Part shown: positions 1-8,288 of the stretch, one piece after another
How the letters are laid out: the number at the start of each line of letters is the position of its first letter
Numbering within the stretch: position 1 is the first letter of the stretch
Source: Archaeoglobaceae archaeon
GTDB taxonomy: Archaea; Halobacteriota; Archaeoglobi; Archaeoglobales; Archaeoglobaceae
DNA length: 64,000 nucleotides
Reading direction: 5' to 3'
NCBI GenBank assembly: GCA_027036775.1
Contig: JALWDS010000031.1
Coordinates: 49,897 to 113,896 of the forward strand
The notes under the pieces: generated by a model
The model's database searches: none
Told to the model about the DNA's origin: nothing
Seen by the model: the letters and a program-made list of their open reading frames with translations, nothing else
Program-made: the position numbers and the translations under genes

Positions 1-281
1 GTGAAGGTTTGTCCCGGCAGTTTGTAGTATCTGTGGAACTGGTCCTCGTTTCCGTAAGCCAAGGCCAAGTCGTAGTAAACTATCGGGTTGTTCGGGTCTA
101 TCTCCATCGCCTTTTTGAAATACTCTACGGCCTTGTCGTAGTCTCCGTTATCCATCGCCTTGACACCCTTCTGAATGTAGTCATACACCAACCTCTCTTT
201 GTTCCACGTATCGTATGCGTATGCTCCAGATATAGCACAAACTATTAAGAGTATAACTCCAACGGCAATATACTTCTTCAT
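1..281 (-). CDS. TPR-repeat exported protein (3' end outside window)
   Basis: Reading on the minus strand from the ATG at 281 gives a frame with no stop before the window edge, so the gene is cut. The first 22 or so residues form a lysine-plus-hydrophobic segment ending in an Ala-Tyr-Ala motif, which looks like a signal peptide or anchor. A tetratricopeptide repeat follows (GDYDKAVEYFKKAMEIDPNN, then a second helix pair starting VYYDLALAYG). TPR proteins act as protein-protein scaffolds, here probably outside the cytoplasmic membrane. Divergent from pyrD with about 70 bp between them. The partner is unknown. Confidence 0.7.
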   Translation of the reverse strand, partial: MKKYIAVGVILLIVCAISGAYAYDTWNKERLVYDYIQKGVKAMDNGDYDKAVEYFKKAMEIDPNNPIVYYDLALAYGNEDQFHRYYKLPGQTF

Positions 282-348
282 AAGATTTTGGCCATCGATA
301 TGATACTTAAACGTTGCGGTAACCGTTAATACTCGAGGTGCGAAGAAG

Positions 349-1230
349 TTGAAGATGGAGGTTGGTCGTTTGAATTTGAAAAATCCCATAATGTTGGCGA
401 GCGGAATCTTGGGCTCTCACGTCGGATCTCTGAACAGGATAGCGAAACAGGCTGGAGCGGTCGTGACAAAGTCCGTCGGATTGGAGGGGAGGGAGGGATA
501 CAAGAACCCTTGCATAGTCACTTGGGAGTGCGGAATCTTAAATGCGGTTGGTTTGTCTTCGCCTCCAGCTAAGGATTTCGCAAGAGAGCTCAGAAGTTTT
601 AACAAGACTTGTCCGCTTATAGTGAGTCTGTTCGGATCGAATCCAGAGGAGTTCGTCGAATTGGTTAAGATCTTCGATTTTGCCGACGGATTCGAGTTGA
701 ATCTGAGCTGTCCCCATGCGAAGGGATTGGGTTTGGAAGTAGGTAGGGACTTCGATTTGGTTTACGAGATAATCAGGAAGGTCAAGGGTAAGACAAACAA
801 ACCAGTCTTTGCAAAGGTTTCCGCAAATTTGGATTACGTGGAGTTGGCGAAGGTTTGCGAATCCGCCAAAGCGGATGGAATAGTGGCCATAAACACCGTT
901 AGAGGAATGGCCATAGACATAGTTAGCAAAAGACCCGTTTTGAGCAACGTGAGCGGTGGTGTCAGTGGGAAGGCTATAAAGCCCATAGCTCTGAAGTGCG
1001 TTTGGGACATCTACGAGGAGGTTAACATTCCAGTGATAGGTTGCGGTGGTATTTCGAACTGGAAAGACGTCGTAGAATTCGCTTTGGCTGGAGCGAAAGC
1101 GGTTCAGGTAGGCTCAGCTTTCTACCACAGCTACGACGTTATAGGTAACATTCTCGAGGGTTTGAACTCCTACTTGAGGATAAACGGTTTGAGATTTGAG
1201 GATCTGGTTGGTCTGGCACATCGACGATAA
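349..1230 (+). CDS. pyrD: Dihydroorotate dehydrogenase, catalytic subunit
   Basis: Oxidises dihydroorotate to orotate in pyrimidine synthesis, using FMN. About 293 residues, the normal length for class 1 enzymes. The N-terminal LKNPIMLASG stretch, the NLSCPH active-site loop (residues 118-123), the AINTVRG segment and the C-terminal GCGGIS and QVGSA phosphate-binding loops of the FMN TIM barrel are all visible. Two starts are possible: TTG at 349, eight bases after GAGGTG (335-340), or ATG at 355; spacing favours the TTG slightly. Class 1B enzymes pair with PyrK, which is not next to it here. Followed by an independent promoter for the HIT gene. Confidence 0.93.
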   Translation: MKMEVGRLNLKNPIMLASGILGSHVGSLNRIAKQAGAVVTKSVGLEGREGYKNPCIVTWECGILNAVGLSSPPAKDFARELRSFNKTCPLIVSLFGSNPEEFVELVKIFDFADGFELNLSCPHAKGLGLEVGRDFDLVYEIIRKVKGKTNKPVFAKVSANLDYVELAKVCESAKADGIVAINTVRGMAIDIVSKRPVLSNVSGGVSGKAIKPIALKCVWDIYEEVNIPVIGCGGISNWKDVVEFALAGAKAVQVGSAFYHSYDVIGNILEGLNSYLRINGLRFEDLVGLAHRR

Positions 1231-1239
1231 TCGAACAAA

Positions 1240-1250
1240 CCTTTTTAAAC
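1240..1250 (+). promoter_or_regulatory. TATA-box promoter of the HIT-coaBC unit
   Basis: A TTTTTAAA box lies about 25-30 bases before the ATG at 1271, with no clear ribosome binding site in between. This spacing fits a leaderless or near-leaderless archaeal transcript. Confidence 0.5.
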
Positions 1251-1270
1251 AGACGTATCAACTTAAGCCC

Positions 1271-1660
1271 ATGTGCATATTCTGCAAGATCGCGAGAAGG
1301 GAGGAGAGAGCTTACGTAATCTACGAAAACGAAAAAGCTATGGCTTTTCTCGACATAAACCCTCTAAGCAAGGGTCACACTCTCGTGATTCCGAAGGAGC
1401 ACTACGAGAACGTTTTGGAAGTTCCGAGCGATGTTATTAAAGACGTTTTCGAGGCCATCAAGGTTGTCTGCGAAAAGCTCAGGGTTTTCAATCCCGACGG
1501 ATTCAACGTGGTTAGCAACGTGGGCAAACAGGCGGGTCAGGTGATAATGCACGCACACATCCACGTTATTCCGAGGTATAGGGATGAGGGTGAAAACCCG
1601 ATAAAGTTTGGAAAGCCGATCGAAATAGACTTGGAAGAGGTTTACAAGGCTCTCGTATGA
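1271..1660 (+). CDS. HIT family nucleotide hydrolase/transferase
   Basis: A 129-residue histidine-triad protein. CIFCKI at residues 2-7 is the metal-binding start typical of the HINT branch, and HAHIHVIPR near residue 100 is the catalytic H-x-H-x-H triad that attacks the alpha phosphate of nucleotide substrates such as AMP-lysine or dinucleoside polyphosphates. I chose the ATG at 1271; a longer frame starting at 1196 would run through the end of pyrD and its promoter. The stop overlaps the coaBC start (ATGA), so the two are co-translated. The physiological substrate cannot be told from sequence. Confidence 0.9.
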   Translation: MCIFCKIARREERAYVIYENEKAMAFLDINPLSKGHTLVIPKEHYENVLEVPSDVIKDVFEAIKVVCEKLRVFNPDGFNVVSNVGKQAGQVIMHAHIHVIPRYRDEGENPIKFGKPIEIDLEEVYKALV

Positions 1661-2799
1661 GGGAGATAGTCTTAGGCGTAACTGGAAGCGTATCCGCAAT
1701 CGAGTCCTTCAGAATAGCGAGGGAGTTGAAGAGGAGAGGTTTCAGGGTTACCGCCGTTCTAACGGAGAACGCAAAGAGGTTCGTCACCTTGGACTCGATG
1801 AGGTTCGCATGCGACGAGGTGATAACGGATTTCGATAAAGCTTACCACGTCGAAAAGCTTGGATTCAACGGAAGTGCGGATATACTTTTAATAGCACCCT
1901 GCACCGCAAACACCCTATCTAAGATCGCCAACGGGATAGCGGACACCAACGTGACTCTGATGGCTCTAACTGCTTTGGGTAGCGGTAAGAAAATTCTGAT
2001 CTCTCCGGCGATGAATCTGGCGTTGTATAATGCGGTTGAGGACAAGATCGAAGTTCTCAGAGAGATGGGAATCGAGGTAATAGAACCGAGGTTTGAAGGA
2101 CTGAAGGCGAAGATGGATGTCGAAAAAATTCTCCTACACGTTGAAAGGGCTTTAGGTGGTAACGAGTTCGAGGGTAAGAGGGTTGTCGTTACCTCCGGCC
2201 CCACGTTCGAGTTCATCGATCCGATAAGGTTCATAAGCAACAGAAGCTCTGGTAGGATGGGTAACGAGTTGGCTTTGGAGTTCTGGAGGAGAAAGGCCAA
2301 CGTGGTTCTAATTTCATCAAAACCAATCGATATGAACTTGCCAAACTTCAAGATAGTTAGGGTTTTATCTGTGAAGGACATGCTCGATGCGGTTTTGAGG
2401 GAGATGGAAAACTGCGACCTCTTCGTCTGTGCGTCCGCCCCTTCCGATTTCGTGGTTGATAAAATGGATTCGAAAATAAAAACTACCGAAGAGCTTACTT
2501 TAAAGCTCAAACAGGCTCCCAAGATAATAAAGGAGGTAAGGAAGGTTTACGATGGGCACGTAATTGGTTTCAAAGCGGAAACTGGTTTGAGCGACGACGA
2601 GCTCGTTAGGGTTGCAAAGGATAAGATGGAGGAGGACAAACTCGAGATGGTCGTAGCAAACGACGTTAAGGAGAGAGGTATGGGAACTTTAGATACGAGA
2701 GTTGTGGTGGTTACACCAAGAAGGGTTGAGTGGATTTGCGGTTTGAAGAGGGACGTTGCGAGGAGGATCGTGGATATATACGTTGAGGAGTATGGGTGA
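1657..2799 (+). CDS. coaBC: Phosphopantothenoylcysteine decarboxylase / phosphopantothenate-cysteine ligase
   Basis: Bifunctional CoA-synthesis enzyme of 380 residues. The N-terminal flavoprotein (CoaC) half starts LGVTGSVSAIES and carries the APCTANTLSKIANGIAD and SPAMN motifs of the HFCD family. The C-terminal CoaB half begins near residue 170 with VVVTSGPTFEFIDPIRFISNRSSGRMG, here split only in my description, and ends with the LELVVANDV-like segment (KLEMVVANDV). With pantoate kinase 600 bp downstream, this is the archaeal CoA branch. The last bases overlap a C/D box RNA on the other strand. Confidence 0.95.
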   Translation: MREIVLGVTGSVSAIESFRIARELKRRGFRVTAVLTENAKRFVTLDSMRFACDEVITDFDKAYHVEKLGFNGSADILLIAPCTANTLSKIANGIADTNVTLMALTALGSGKKILISPAMNLALYNAVEDKIEVLREMGIEVIEPRFEGLKAKMDVEKILLHVERALGGNEFEGKRVVVTSGPTFEFIDPIRFISNRSSGRMGNELALEFWRRKANVVLISSKPIDMNLPNFKIVRVLSVKDMLDAVLREMENCDLFVCASAPSDFVVDKMDSKIKTTEELTLKLKQAPKIIKEVRKVYDGHVIGFKAETGLSDDELVRVAKDKMEEDKLEMVVANDVKERGMGTLDTRVVVVTPRRVEWICGLKRDVARRIVDIYVEEYG

Positions 2800-2852
2800 T
2801 CAGAATTGGATTCTCTCATCACCGATCAGGCGCGGGCTACGTCATCACGCTT
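2796..2852 (-). ncRNA. C/D box sRNA (2'-O-methylation guide)
   Basis: On the minus strand four boxes occur in the right order and spacing: C box GTGATGA (2848-2842), a 12-nt guide, D' box CTGA (2829-2826), a 3-nt linker, C' box GTGATGA (2822-2816), a second 12-nt guide, and D box CTGA (2803-2800). This is a canonical archaeal double-guide sRNA. The D' guide (CGTAGCCCGCGC) is complementary over about 10 nt to the CGCGGGCUAC stretch that I recall as conserved in archaeal 16S rRNA, so a 16S target is likely. The D guide is GAGAATCCAATT, target not recognised. It is antisense to the coaBC stop codon. Confidence 0.85.
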
Positions 2853-2918
2853 TAAGGTGGACTCGAAGTATTTATACCTTTTCGGTGGGTTTTTAAGTTG
2901 GTTTAAGCTACGGAGAAC

Positions 2919-3455
2919 ATGCTGAGCGAGAGGGCCCTTAAAGTTGTGAGCGACTTCGTCCTAAGGAAGGTTCCGGAAGGAAAGTTTAAGGTGAGGTTCT
3001 CATGTGCATGCTCAAAAAGGCTCGACGTTAGGAGTTTGGAGGAGCTCGTTGAAATTCTAAACGACGTCTTCGAAAACTTCGGTAACGTCATAGAGGATTG
3101 GGAGGTGGAGATGATAGAACAATGGCTCAAACCCTACGGCGTTGTGATCGAAAAGAAAGAAGGTTACAGGGCGAAGATTTTGAGGAGCGGATACGAGGAC
3201 AAGGTAGAAGAGGTTTTTGACTACTACTCGTGCGGGATGAAAGAGGGAGCTTTGATTTTAGCCAAATCCGTTCTCGATTCCATTGCGAGGGATAGGGGTT
3301 TCAAGAACTTCAAGGATTTGCCGAAGGGAAAGCTCAACGACATCTTAAACAAGTTTTACGATCTGCTCGGCGAAGATTTGAGCGAAGAGGAGAAGGTTTT
3401 CGTTCTCAAAACCTTTAAAAACGTAGTTGATCTATGTTCGTCTCCTCAAGCGTAA
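2919..3455 (+). CDS. Conserved hypothetical protein
   Basis: A 178-residue soluble protein I do not recognise. The N-terminal part has a CAC triplet and alternating strands and helices; the C-terminal half (from about residue 95) is helical with the segment EEVFDYYSCGMKEGALILAK. Start ATG at 2919, about 45 bases after a TATTTATA promoter element (near 2871). It overlaps the start of pantoate kinase by 22 bases, so the two are probably one transcript and the protein may be linked to CoA metabolism by context only. Confidence 0.65.
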   Translation: MLSERALKVVSDFVLRKVPEGKFKVRFSCACSKRLDVRSLEELVEILNDVFENFGNVIEDWEVEMIEQWLKPYGVVIEKKEGYRAKILRSGYEDKVEEVFDYYSCGMKEGALILAKSVLDSIARDRGFKNFKDLPKGKLNDILNKFYDLLGEDLSEEEKVFVLKTFKNVVDLCSSPQA

Positions 3456-4234
3456 CGTGTTTTTTCGCACCGAAGACGGGTAAGCCGGAGAGATCTGGAT
3501 CGTTAGGTATTAGCTTTACGATAGAGAAGGGAGTTTTAGTCAGATTGAAGGACGAAGGGATAACGTTCAACGGTAGAGATGTAGAGCTTCCAACGTTGGA
3601 ATACGTGTTGGAGAGGTTCAACTACGAGGGGGGAGTTGAAATACGAAGCGACCTACCTCTGGGTTGCGGTTTCGGTTTGAGCGGTGCGATTGCCCTTGCT
3701 ACGTCCCTTGAGCTGAACGACCTTCTCGGACTGAACATGCCCCTCTTCAAGGTTGCGGACATAGCCCACGAGGCTGAAGTTTTAAACGGGACTGGCTTGG
3801 GCGACGTGACAACCCAGTGTTACGGTGGGTTCGTCGTCAGGTTTTCAACGTCAAAACCTTCCGCATGCAAGGTTGACAGATTCCTCTGGGAGGTAGAAGT
3901 AGACTTCCTCGTCATGGGTGGTATCAAAACCGAAGATATCGTAAGGGGGAACGTCAAAGAGATCTACGAGATCGGAAGGAAATGTTTAAAGGAATTCCTG
4001 AGAAAACCGTCCCTCGAAAACCTCTTCAGAGTTTCGAAAGATTTTTCCTTAAAAACTGGATTGGCGGACGATGAGGTAATCGACGCCATAGAGGCGGTTG
4101 AGAGTTGTGGGGGTTTGGCGAGCATGATAATGCTTGGAAGGGGGGTTTTCGCATACGGGGGTGAAGTCCTCAAGGAGCTTAGGGGGAGATACTTCAAGTC
4201 TAAGGTTTCGCTGTGCGGTATAAGAAAAACTTAA
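3434..4234 (+). CDS. Pantoate kinase
   Basis: GHMP-superfamily kinase that phosphorylates pantoate, the first step of the archaeal route to 4'-phosphopantothenate. 266 residues, usual family length. The ATP loop is LPLGCGFGLSGA (residues 74-85), the family form of the GHMP motif PxGxGLGSSAA. The N-terminal APKTGKPERSGSLG segment is also characteristic of the archaeal PoK group. Start ATG 3434 overlaps the preceding gene by 22 bases. Together with coaBC upstream, it forms a CoA-synthesis cluster; phosphopantothenate synthetase is not in the window. Confidence 0.85.
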   Translation: MFVSSSVTCFFAPKTGKPERSGSLGISFTIEKGVLVRLKDEGITFNGRDVELPTLEYVLERFNYEGGVEIRSDLPLGCGFGLSGAIALATSLELNDLLGLNMPLFKVADIAHEAEVLNGTGLGDVTTQCYGGFVVRFSTSKPSACKVDRFLWEVEVDFLVMGGIKTEDIVRGNVKEIYEIGRKCLKEFLRKPSLENLFRVSKDFSLKTGLADDEVIDAIEAVESCGGLASMIMLGRGVFAYGGEVLKELRGRYFKSKVSLCGIRKT

Positions 4235-4261
4235 TAACGTGTCGAAGAGTATTCGATTCAA

Positions 4262-4828
4262 ATGAGGGTTTTGGAACTCGACGAGAAGGACAGGTTGATA
4301 ATAAAGGTCCTTCAGGAGAATCCAAAGGCTTCTCAAACCGAGGTTGCGAAGTTGGTGGGTTTGTCTCAGCCTTCGGTTGGTAGTAGGATAAAGAAGTTGA
4401 AGGAGCTCGGAGTCATAGACAGCTCCTACGGTGTAAATCTCAAGAACTCAAACATGTATGTTCTAAAGGTTGACGTGAAGTGCAGGAATCCAGACGAGAT
4501 ATTGAAAAAGCTTGAAAGCTGTCCGTTTTTTCTAAACGGTTTCGTAGTCGCTGGGAACAGAAATCTGATAATTTTGCTGATAGGGGAAGATTTGCCAACC
4601 CTTGAGGCAATAGTTGACAGGCACATAAGGATTCTTCCAGACGTTTACGACGTCGATGTCGGTATAATAGTCAGGACTTTGAAGAACACAATAATACCTC
4701 TGAACGTCGAATTTGAAAGGAGTGATAAGGCCCCCTGCGATTCGAACTGTGGGAAGTGCGAATACTGGGGTAAGATCTGTTTGGGTTGTCCCATAACGGG
4801 ACACTACAGGGGAAAGGTCTTGAGATAA
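4262..4828 (+). CDS. Lrp/AsnC-type regulator with C-terminal cysteine-rich (TRASH-like) domain
   Basis: 188 residues. An N-terminal winged HTH (KDRLIIKVLQENPKASQTEV, then LVGLSQPSVGSRIKKLKELG) is followed by an Lrp-like alpha/beta region (about 65-140) and a C-terminal metal-binding tail with C-x3-C-x2-C and C-x2-C spacings (CDSNCGKC, CLGC). Such TRASH-like tails sense metals or redox in archaeal regulators. The TAA stop overlaps the next ATG (TAATG), coupling it to the lipid synthase. Target genes are unknown. Confidence 0.75.
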   Translation: MRVLELDEKDRLIIKVLQENPKASQTEVAKLVGLSQPSVGSRIKKLKELGVIDSSYGVNLKNSNMYVLKVDVKCRNPDEILKKLESCPFFLNGFVVAGNRNLIILLIGEDLPTLEAIVDRHIRILPDVYDVDVGIIVRTLKNTIIPLNVEFERSDKAPCDSNCGKCEYWGKICLGCPITGHYRGKVLR

Positions 4829-5394
4829 TGTTGAGCTCGATAAAGGTTAGGACTTCAAAGGTTCTCAACCCCTTAACGGACCTCCTCGCAAGGTTGGGGG
4901 TCAAACCCAATCATTTAACGCTTCTGGGATTGGTCTTCGGTTTTTCGTGTGCCTACGCCATTTATTTGGGTAAACTTCTCCTTTCTGCGGTTCTATTGAT
5001 TCTAAGCGGTTTGATGGACGTTTTAGACGGTGCCTTGGCGAGGAACAGGGGGTTGGTTTCGGACTTTGGAGGGGTTCTCGATTCCGTTTTGGACAGATAC
5101 GTTGACATAGCCATATTCCTCGCACTGGGATTTTACTTGGACTGGTTTTTGGCTGTATTTGCGATGAGCGGAGCTTTGATGGTCAGCTACACGAGGGCGA
5201 GAGCTGAGAAGGTCGTTGAGAGATGCGACGTGGGTATAGCGGAGAGGGGGGAGAGGTTGATCCTGATACTTATCGGACTGTTGTTTCCGTTTTTCTTGAG
5301 GTGGATTTTGCTCCTCGTGGGAGTTCTATCCCACATAACCGCAATTCATAGAGTTCTATACACATACAAAAAGCTCAAACGTCCAAGTTCTTAA
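4828..5394 (+). CDS. CDP-alcohol phosphotransferase (archaetidylinositol-phosphate synthase-like)
   Basis: Integral membrane enzyme that transfers a phosphoalcohol to CDP-archaeol. The signature D-G-x2-A-R-x8-G-x3-D-x3-D is complete: LDGALARNRGL, then FGGVLDSVLDRYVD. 188 residues with about five to six hydrophobic helices. By family knowledge the archaeal enzymes of this size with an inositol-phosphate acceptor make archaetidylinositol phosphate; the exact acceptor here is inference. I start at ATG 4828, which overlaps the upstream stop, and not at the earlier in-frame ATG inside the regulator. Its 3' end overlaps gyrB, on the other strand, by 20 bp. Confidence 0.85.
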   Translation: MLSSIKVRTSKVLNPLTDLLARLGVKPNHLTLLGLVFGFSCAYAIYLGKLLLSAVLLILSGLMDVLDGALARNRGLVSDFGGVLDSVLDRYVDIAIFLALGFYLDWFLAVFAMSGALMVSYTRARAEKVVERCDVGIAERGERLILILIGLLFPFFLRWILLLVGVLSHITAIHRVLYTYKKLKRPSS

Positions 5395-7246
5395 CCTCCC
5401 TCGCATGGTTTAGTATGAACTCCTTCCTCTCCTCGACGTTCTCCCCCATGAGTATCTTGAACATCCTCTCCGCCATGAAAGCGTCTTCGATAGTAACCCT
5501 AACGAGCTTCCTCGTCTCGGGATTCATGGTGGTTTCCCACAACTGCTCCGGATTCATCTCCCCCAAGCCCTTAAACCTCTGAACCTCCGCCTTCCCCAAC
5601 TTCCTCAAAATCTCTTTCAACTCCCCTTCCGAGTAAACGTAGTAAACCCTCTCACCTTTCTTAACTCTGTAAAGGGGAGGAAGTGCCACGTAAACCATTC
5701 CGGCCTCTATCAAAGGTCTCATGTATCTGTAGAAGAATGTCAGGAGTAGAGTTCTTATGTGTGCCCCATCTATATCTGCATCCGTCATTATTATAATTTT
5801 TCCGTATCTAACTTTCGAAACGTCGAAGTCCCTGCCAATGCCACCGCCAATGGCAGAGGCTATTGCCCTTATCTCCTCGTTCTTTAAGGCTCTCAGCATT
5901 CCAGCCTTTTCAACGTTTATGATCTTTCCCCTTATAGGCAAAACAGCCTGAAATCTTCTATCCCTCGCCTGTTTAGCGGAACCTCCAGCACTCTCACCTT
6001 CAACTATGAAGAGTTCTCTCTCCTTCACGTCCTTTGACGAGCAGTCCGCAAGTTTACCCGGTAGAGATAGTGAAGCTTCAGCCTTCTTCTTAACGAGCTC
6101 TCTTGCCCTTTTCGCCATTTCCCTTGCCTTCATAGCCAAGAGGCACTTCTCTATAATTCTGTTCGCATCCGATGGATGTTCCTCCAACCACTTGAGGAAC
6201 TCTCTGTAAACGAGAGACTCGACAACGGTTTTAACCTCGGTGTTAGTAAGCTTTGTTTTGGTTTGCCCTTCGAACTGCGGTTCTGGAACCTTAACGCTTA
6301 CGACAGCTGTCAAACCCTCCCTAATGTCTGAACCGCTTATGGGTTTGAACTTCTTCACGTTCTTCTTACCGTATTCGTTTATAGCCCTCGTCAATCCAGC
6401 TCTAAAACCAGATACGTGCGTTCCTCCCTCTACGGTGTGGATGTTGTTCGCAAAGGCCAGTAGAGTTTCGTAATCTTCGTCGGTGAACTGGAAGGCTATT
6501 TCAACGCTTATCCCGTTCCTCTCACCGCTTACGTAAACGACATCGGAGATCGTTCTCTTACCCTCATTCAGATACCTTACGAAACCTACGACACCCTCTT
6601 CAGAATAGAAAACTCTAACTTTACCCGTCCTTTCATCGATGAGAGTTATCTTCAACCCCTTATTTAAAAATGCGAGTTCCTCAAGCCTTTCCGCAACCAA
6701 ACCGTAGTCGAACTCCTTAACTTCGAATATCTCGGGATCGGGTTTAAACCTTATCTTAGTTCCAGTTTCTTTGGCTTCACCAACGACCCTTAGAGGTGTA
6801 ACCGGCTTGCCTCTCTCGTATCTCTGATAGAAGACCTTACCGTTTCTCTTAACCCAAACCTCAAGCCATTCCGACAGAGCGTTAACGACGGACAGACCCA
6901 CACCGTGCAAACCACCGGAAACCTTGTAGGCCTTCTTGCTGAACTTACCTCCAGCGTGCAGTTTGGTCATGACTATCTCCAAAGCAGGTCTTTTAAAAAT
7001 AGGATGTTCTTCAACTGGAATACCCCTCCCGTTGTCTTCGACGCTTGCGGATCCGTCTTTGTGTAGAGTGACTTTTATTTCCGTGCAGTAACCAGCTAAA
7101 GCCTCATCTATGCTGTTGTCAACTATCTCCCAGAGGAGGTGATGGAAACCCCTAACGCCAGTATCTCCCACATACATTCCCGGCCTCTTCCTTACAGCCT
7201 GAATGTCGTCGAGGACTTCGATAGTCTCTGCCGTGTAGTCCGTCAT
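5375..7246 (-). CDS. gyrB: DNA gyrase subunit B
   Basis: ATPase subunit of the type IIA topoisomerase that adds negative supercoils; acquired from bacteria in Archaeoglobales and some other Euryarchaeota. 623 residues. GHKL ATP site: EIVDNSIDEA (40-49) and GGLHGVG (111-117); QTKTKL (328-333) is the conserved QTK lysine loop; Toprim EGESAGG (416-422) and DADIDG (489-494) bind magnesium; PLYRV and QRFKGLGEMNPEQLWETTM complete the C-terminal domain. gyrA is not adjacent. The N terminus faces an AT-rich spacer with repeats. Confidence 0.97.
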   Translation of the reverse strand: MTDYTAETIEVLDDIQAVRKRPGMYVGDTGVRGFHHLLWEIVDNSIDEALAGYCTEIKVTLHKDGSASVEDNGRGIPVEEHPIFKRPALEIVMTKLHAGGKFSKKAYKVSGGLHGVGLSVVNALSEWLEVWVKRNGKVFYQRYERGKPVTPLRVVGEAKETGTKIRFKPDPEIFEVKEFDYGLVAERLEELAFLNKGLKITLIDERTGKVRVFYSEEGVVGFVRYLNEGKRTISDVVYVSGERNGISVEIAFQFTDEDYETLLAFANNIHTVEGGTHVSGFRAGLTRAINEYGKKNVKKFKPISGSDIREGLTAVVSVKVPEPQFEGQTKTKLTNTEVKTVVESLVYREFLKWLEEHPSDANRIIEKCLLAMKAREMAKRARELVKKKAEASLSLPGKLADCSSKDVKERELFIVEGESAGGSAKQARDRRFQAVLPIRGKIINVEKAGMLRALKNEEIRAIASAIGGGIGRDFDVSKVRYGKIIIMTDADIDGAHIRTLLLTFFYRYMRPLIEAGMVYVALPPLYRVKKGERVYYVYSEGELKEILRKLGKAEVQRFKGLGEMNPEQLWETTMNPETRKLVRVTIEDAFMAERMFKILMGENVEERKEFILNHAREVKNLDV

Positions 7247-7585
7247 AACGTTTTGAGTGTTACCGCTGGATTAAAAAATATTTAGTTGAAAATGAGTTAT
7301 CAACGAATTGCTGATGTAAAAAGCAGACATCGTCAGCACTTGCATATCCAGCACAGTTTTTTATCTCTTTTTGCTCAGTTGAAAAATTAAGTGTTCGATA
7401 GTAGGATTGCGATCGTTTATATACTTGGTAAAGCAGTTGGCTAATTTTCAACAGAGCAAGCTCTTTTACTTTAATTTTCAACCAATTTTAGTTTGCTGAT
7501 TTAATAACAGGATCTGATTTGTCATCAATATCAAAAGATTCAAATGACAAAAAGGTTTATATAACACATTGTCAACATCTACAAT
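7247..7585. other. 339-bp AT-rich spacer with repeated GTTGAAAAT motifs
   Basis: No convincing gene: a 73-codon frame on the minus strand (7260-7481) has unusual composition and no family resemblance. The spacer carries GTTGAAAAT at 7285-7293 and 7378-7386 (one extra A in the second), and its complement ATTTTCAAC at 7444-7452 and 7474-7482. A near-direct repeat, TTGCTGAT followed by a TAA/CAG tail, occurs at 7308-7326 and 7493-7510. A small hairpin AGAGC-AA-GCTCT lies at 7453-7464. A TATA box (TTTATATAA, about 7556-7564) sits 25 bases before the ATG at 7586. Confidence 0.6.
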
Positions 7586-8032
7586 ATGATAAAGTATAAA
7601 CGGGTAGAGATTCGAATCTCAGAAGAACTTTACTGGAAATTAGAAGAAGAGCGTGTAAAGGCTAGATGTGAGGATTTAAGCGAGATAGTCGAAAGATTGC
7701 TAAGAAAGGCATTAGATATGAAAGAAACTGCTAAATTAAAAGAAACTGGCGAATTAAATGAAAAGACTATCGACGAGTGTATATCAAAAGTTTTTCCAAA
7801 TGCCAGGGGGGAGAAGTACAGGGATCTAAAGAAAGTAGTGTATCTTATGGTTACAAAGGGTGTAAGCAGGAGAGAAGCCGTAAAAATTAGAGCTAAAGAA
7901 AAGGGAGTAGATACGTCAACTGTTCAAGCTAATATAACACGTGGATTTGGTATTGATACTGAAGAATTAGATAGGAGATTAGAGAGAGTTATTGATTGCT
8001 TAAAAGGTAAAGTTGAAACTTTTGAGGGGTGA
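7586..8032 (+). CDS. RHH-type DNA-binding protein
   Basis: 148 residues. The N-terminal 45 residues (YKRVEIRISEELYWKLEEER) match a ribbon-helix-helix fold: a short strand followed by two helices. The C-terminal half (from about 85) is a second helical domain with a helix-turn-helix look (MVTKGVSRREAVKIRAKEKG). Probably the regulator of the island that follows. Its transcript appears leaderless, 25 bases after a TATA box. Function beyond DNA binding is unknown. Its AT-rich codon use differs from the neighbouring gyrB. Confidence 0.6.
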   Translation: MIKYKRVEIRISEELYWKLEEERVKARCEDLSEIVERLLRKALDMKETAKLKETGELNEKTIDECISKVFPNARGEKYRDLKKVVYLMVTKGVSRREAVKIRAKEKGVDTSTVQANITRGFGIDTEELDRRLERVIDCLKGKVETFEG

Positions 8033-8039
8033 ATATTAA

Positions 8040-8288
8040 ATGGGACGTTACGATCATTTAAAAGTGATAGTGCCTGTAAAAGCAAGAGTTCAGCAGGTTT
8101 GCGATTGTTGCGGGAAAATTATCCCTGCTGGAACAATTTATTATAGGGAGAAGCTAAAAAATCCATTAATAAAGTATTTTGTTAGGAGATTTTGCCCAGA
8201 ATGTTTTTTTGCGAGACACCCAGATCAATATCCTAACCAAATGAAGCTGGATGAGGTAATAGATAGTATGCGTGGGAATCAGAGATGA
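8040..8288 (+). CDS. Small zinc-binding protein
   Basis: 82 residues with a CDCC knuckle (about 21-24) and CPEC (about 53-56), spaced as in a treble-clef or zinc-ribbon fold. Basic, with no membrane segment. Seven bases after the RHH gene and overlapping the HicA gene by four bases (ATGA), so it belongs to the same transcript. Possibly an accessory of the toxin-antitoxin module or a mobile-element remnant; not recognised further. Confidence 0.5.
   Translation: MGRYDHLKVIVPVKARVQQVCDCCGKIIPAGTIYYREKLKNPLIKYFVRRFCPECFFARHPDQYPNQMKLDEVIDSMRGNQR

Noticed and set aside
1842..2522. 226-codon minus-strand frame inside coaBC
   Set aside because: Antisense shadow of a clear gene; Ser/Leu-rich with no start signals.
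7260..7481. 73-codon minus-strand frame in the gyrB spacer
   Set aside because: Composition atypical, no family pattern, runs through repeats and hairpin; treated as non-coding.
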